In this document: positions 13,526-15,975 of the stretch, in pieces
Layout: every line of letters begins with the position of its first letter
How positions within the stretch are numbered: the stretch's first letter is position 1
Assembly: GCA_039798005.1 (NCBI GenBank)
Contig: JBDKGV010000066.1
Location: 1-15,975 of the forward strand
Length of the DNA: 15,975 nt
Source of the DNA: JBDKGV01 sp039798005
Lineage (GTDB): Bacteria; Fibrobacterota; Fibrobacteria; UBA5070
Reading direction: 5' to 3'
Made by a program: the position numbers and the translations under genes
Notes under the pieces: model-generated
Database searches by the model: none
Told to the model about the DNA's origin: nothing
What the model saw: the letters and a program-made list of their open reading frames with translations, nothing else

Positions 13526-13959
13526 AAACCAAACTGCTCTTCCTCTGCACCGGAAACTCGTGCCGCTCCCAGATGGCCGAAGCCTGGGCCCGCCACCTCA
13601 AGGGCGACCTCTACGAGGTCTTTTCCGCCGGCATCGAGACCCACGGGCTCAATCCCAACATGGTCAAGGTCATGGCCGAGGTCGGGATCGACGTCACCTC
13701 CCAGACCTCCGACAACATCTCGATGTACATCGACAGCGGGCTGGACCTCGTGGTGAGCGTGTGCGGCCACGCCGACGAGAACTGCCCCGTCTTCCCCGGC
13801 CGCGTGAAGCGCGTGCACAAGGGCTTTGACGACCCGCCGAAGCTTGCCCGCGAGCTTGCCGCGCTGGGAGCCTCCGAGGACGAACAGCTCGAGCCCTACC
13901 GCCGGGTGCGCGAGGAAATCAGGCAATGGGTCGAGACCCTGCCGGGAGCCGTGGCGTGA
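13522..13959 (+). CDS. arsC: Thioredoxin-type arsenate reductase ArsC (LMW phosphatase fold), first copy
   Basis: This 145-residue cytoplasmic enzyme reduces arsenate to arsenite. The phosphatase loop CTGNSCR (Cys9 to Arg15) binds the oxyanion. The pair Cys81 and Cys88 in VCGHADENCP has the CX6C spacing of the pI258-type, thioredoxin-coupled reductases. DDP (103-105) is the conserved acid motif. The frame extends upstream inside arsR, but MKTKLLFLCTGNSCRS is the family N-terminus. It starts in the ATGA overlap with arsR (13522-13525), with AGGAG about ten bases ahead. All three redox cysteines are present, so it should be active. Confidence 0.92.
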   Translation: MKTKLLFLCTGNSCRSQMAEAWARHLKGDLYEVFSAGIETHGLNPNMVKVMAEVGIDVTSQTSDNISMYIDSGLDLVVSVCGHADENCPVFPGRVKRVHKGFDDPPKLARELAALGASEDEQLEPYRRVREEIRQWVETLPGAVA

Positions 13960-14378
13960 AAAAGACAATTCTTGTCCTATGCGTCGGCAACTCGTGCCGT
14001 TCCCAGATCGCGGCCGGTTGGCTGCGCCATCTCGGCGGAGACCGGGTCGAGATCGTCGGAGGCGGAGCCAAGCCCGCCAAGGGCGTTGCGGCCCGCGCCA
14101 TCACTGTGATGGACGAGGTCGGGATCGACATCCGCGACAACACCCCCACGCTCTACACCGAACGCTTGGGACTTCCGTTGGACCATGCGATCGCCGTGTG
14201 CTCCGTGGAGGAGTGCAGCTACCCGGCCCTGCCCGAAAGTATTCCCTTCCATCGCTTGCCGGTCACCGACCCGGGCCACCACGAAGGCACCGAGGAGGAG
14301 ATCCTGCAAGCCCATCGCGAAGTGCGCGACGAGCTCAAGCTCAAGATGGAAACCTTCCTCAAGGAGATCTTCGCATGA
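13956..14378 (+). CDS. arsC: Second LMW-phosphatase-type arsenate reductase-like protein
   Basis: This 140-residue paralogue of the preceding gene has a GTG start overlapping its stop (GTGA, 13956-13959), with GGAG seven bases ahead. An earlier ATG at 13926 would lie inside the first arsC. The phosphatase loop CVGNSCR (Cys9 to Arg15) and the acid motif TDP (104-106) are intact. The second cysteine pair is Cys82 and Cys87 in VCSVEECSYP, spaced CX4C instead of CX6C, and the surrounding sequence diverges from the first copy. It is probably also an arsenate reductase. A different redox partner, or action as a phosphatase on another substrate, is possible. The two copies are far from identical, so this is not a recent duplication. 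Confidence 0.85.
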   Translation: MKKTILVLCVGNSCRSQIAAGWLRHLGGDRVEIVGGGAKPAKGVAARAITVMDEVGIDIRDNTPTLYTERLGLPLDHAIAVCSVEECSYPALPESIPFHRLPVTDPGHHEGTEEEILQAHREVRDELKLKMETFLKEIFA

Positions 14379-15244
14379 ACCTGGCATCGCTTGAAGAACA
14401 GATCCGCGAGAAGGTGCGCGCCGGTTACGGCGAGATCGCCGAAACCGACCTCGGTTGCTGTGGCGGCGCCTCGTGCTGCGGATCCTCGCCCGAGGTGGCG
14501 CGAGAGCTGGCCGAGAAGCTCGGCTACGACCCCAAGATCCTCGAGACCCTGCCCGAGGGCACCAACCTCGGCCTGTCGTGCGGCAACCCGCAGGCCATCG
14601 CCGACCTCAAGCCCGGCGAGACCGTGCTCGACCTCGGCTCGGGAGCGGGCTTCGACGTGTTCCTGGCCGCCCAGGCGGTAGGCCCCACCGGCAAGGCGAT
14701 CGGCGTGGACATGACCGCCGCCATGCTCACAAAAGCACGCCGCAATGCGACCTCCTTCGCCCAGCGCACCGGGCTTGACAATGTCGAGTTCCGCCTGGGG
14801 GAGATCGAGCATCTCCCGGTGGCCGACGCATCGGTGGACGTGGTGATCTCCAACTGCGTGCTCAACCTTTCGCCCGACAAGCCCCAGGTGTGGCGCGAGA
14901 TCGGGCGCGTGCTGGCCCCGGGCGGACGGGTGGCGATCTCCGATCTGGCACTGAAGCAGCCCCTGCCCGATGGCGTCTTCGCCTTGGCCGAGGCGCTGGT
15001 GGGCTGCGTGGCCGGTGCGGCGCTGGTGGACGAGATCCATGCCGCCGCCGAATCCGCCGGTTTGACAAAAATTGTCATCGAGATCAAGGCGGACTACGTG
15101 GCGGCGATGGAGAACATGCAGGACCCGCTCTACCGGCAGATCACCGACCTCCTGCCGGTCGGGCGGAAATTGTCCGACTACATCGTGTCGGCGGCGGTGT
15201 CGGCCAAGGCCCCCGGCTGCAAGCCCGGGTCGGGGTGCTGCTGA
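14375..15244 (+). CDS. arsM: Arsenite S-adenosylmethionine methyltransferase
   Basis: This 289-residue cytoplasmic enzyme methylates arsenite to volatile or excreted methylarsenicals using SAM. VLDLGSGAGFDVFLAA (84-99) is the SAM-binding motif I. The three cysteines conserved for As(III) binding are Cys69 (SCGNP), Cys161 (SNCVLNL) and Cys211 (VGCVAGA). Extra vicinal Cys pairs occur near the N-terminus (Cys28-29, Cys34-35) and at the very C-terminus (Cys282, Cys288-289). Several ArsM proteins have such pairs. The ATG at 14375 overlaps the previous stop (ATGA) and follows AAGGAG by eight bases. The longer open frame from 13826 only shadows the arsC genes. The stop shares one base with the acr3 start. 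Confidence 0.94.
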   Translation: MNLASLEEQIREKVRAGYGEIAETDLGCCGGASCCGSSPEVARELAEKLGYDPKILETLPEGTNLGLSCGNPQAIADLKPGETVLDLGSGAGFDVFLAAQAVGPTGKAIGVDMTAAMLTKARRNATSFAQRTGLDNVEFRLGEIEHLPVADASVDVVISNCVLNLSPDKPQVWREIGRVLAPGGRVAISDLALKQPLPDGVFALAEALVGCVAGAALVDEIHAAAESAGLTKIVIEIKADYVAAMENMQDPLYRQITDLLPVGRKLSDYIVSAAVSAKAPGCKPGSGCC

Positions 15245-15975
15245 TGGCCGCCCCTCGCCTTTCCTTCCTCGACCGCTGGCTCACCTTGTGGATCGGGCTT
15301 GCCATGGGTGCAGGCCTGCTCCTGGGCCGCTGGGCGCCGGACCTCGTGAACGCGCTGGCCAACGCGTCAGTCGGTTCCACCTCCATCCCCATCGCAGTGG
15401 GGCTGATCGCCATGATGATTCCGCCCTTTGCGCGGGTCAAGCCCTCCGAGCTTCCCAAGGTCTTCAAGGATCCCAAGGCGCTGGCGCTGTCGGTGGTCCT
15501 GAACTGGATCGTCGGCCCGCTCCTGATGTTCGGACTGGCCTGGTTCTTCCTGCGCGACCGCCCGGACCTGTTCGCTGGCCTGGTGCTGGTGGGCTTGGCC
15601 CGTTGCATCGCCATGGTGGTGGTCTGGAATCAGCTCGCCGGCGGGTCGGCCGAAGCCGCCGCGGGCCTGGTGGCCTTCAACAGCCTCTTCCAGGTCTTCA
15701 CCTTCGGCGGCTACGCGTGGTTCTTCCTCTCGGTGGCCGCACCGGCCTTGGGAATTCCCGCCACGGACATCTCGGTGAGCATGGGGCAGGTGGCGTCTTC
15801 GGTCCTGCTCTACCTGGGCCTGCCTTTTGTCATCGGCATCGGCTTGCGACAGATCCTGTCGCGTACCATCGGCGAAACCGGCACGGCCCGCTTCAATGCG
15901 CGCTTTGGCCCGGTGACCCTGGTCGCGCTGCTGTTCACCATCGTGGTGCTCTTTGCCCTGCAAGGCGGCCGCATC
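15244..15975 (+). CDS. acr3: Acr3-family arsenite efflux permease, 5' part
   Basis: The first 244 residues are present; the frame is still open at the window edge, so about a third of the usual ~350-residue length is missing. Acr3 is an inner-membrane exporter of arsenite related to the bile acid/sodium symporters. The sequence starts MAAPRLSFLDRWLTLWIGLA. The family blocks SIPIAVGLIAMMIPPFARV, NWIVGPLLMFGLAW and GLARCIAMVVVWN follow in order. The last contains Cys121, which matches the transport-essential cysteine of characterised Acr3 proteins. At least six hydrophobic helices are visible. The start overlaps the arsM stop by one base (TGATG) and has only a weak GGGG ribosome-binding site, so translation probably depends on arsM. 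Confidence 0.95.
   Translation, partial: MAAPRLSFLDRWLTLWIGLAMGAGLLLGRWAPDLVNALANASVGSTSIPIAVGLIAMMIPPFARVKPSELPKVFKDPKALALSVVLNWIVGPLLMFGLAWFFLRDRPDLFAGLVLVGLARCIAMVVVWNQLAGGSAEAAAGLVAFNSLFQVFTFGGYAWFFLSVAAPALGIPATDISVSMGQVASSVLLYLGLPFVIGIGLRQILSRTIGETGTARFNARFGPVTLVALLFTIVVLFALQGGRI

Noticed and set aside
13273..15040. Leftward frames opposite arsC and arsM
   Set aside because: Antisense to well-recognised arsenic genes, with no recognisable motif of their own.
1..15975. CRISPR array, tRNA, rRNA or transposase
   Set aside because: No regularly spaced identical repeats, no cloverleaf and no transposase-like protein were recognised in any part of the window.

Overview
The window looks like chromosomal DNA of a GC-rich bacterium, most likely from the Fibrobacterota. 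The best evidence is a TIGR02147/DUF4423-type regulator (12160-13002), a family first defined as a paralogous set in Fibrobacter. Two lipoproteins with LAGC lipoboxes, and with the Ig-like, Asp/Ser/Val-rich style common in that phylum, point the same way. Coding regions have strongly GC-biased third codon positions, so long shadow frames occur opposite most real genes. No rRNA, tRNA, CRISPR array, transposase or integrase was seen.

Left part (1-6530). The window opens inside the 3' end of a topoisomerase VI subunit A gene. A hairpin-rich convergent gap (433-713) separates it from a leftward gene for a large polysaccharide-export protein with six SLBB repeats. Divergent from that gene is gap (GAPDH), which ends in a strong terminator. 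Beyond it lie a decayed duplicate of the last ~64 bases of gap, a Rho-independent terminator of the same family, and a secreted PhoX/DUF839-type phosphatase gene that ends in a third copy of that terminator.

Middle (6531-8915). A leftward HxlR-family regulator is divergent from a QorB-like NAD(P)H:quinone oxidoreductase, with several nested palindromes between them. The pair resembles ytfH/ytfG (qorB) of E. coli. A leftward two-gene module follows: a small nucleotidyltransferase overlapping by four bases a 44-residue protein, possibly toxin-antitoxin-like. Next to it are a GC-rich repeat and a strong terminator.

Right-centre (8916-13174). Two leftward genes encode lipoproteins of unknown function. 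The upstream one is translationally coupled (ATGA overlap) to the TIGR02147 regulator. The downstream one is flanked by two copies of a two-part repeat with identical 20-base internal spacing.

Right end (13175-15975). An arsenic resistance operon, arsR-arsC-arsC-arsM-acr3, runs rightward with 1- or 4-base overlaps at every junction and leaves the window inside acr3. Arsenate would be reduced by one or both LMW-phosphatase-type reductases. The arsenite would then be pumped out by Acr3 or methylated by ArsM, under arsenite-responsive repression by ArsR. The arsR promoter places the start codon almost at the predicted transcription start, so arsR may be leaderless, and a palindrome spans the -10 and the start codon.

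All assignments come from reading motifs by eye. No database search was run.
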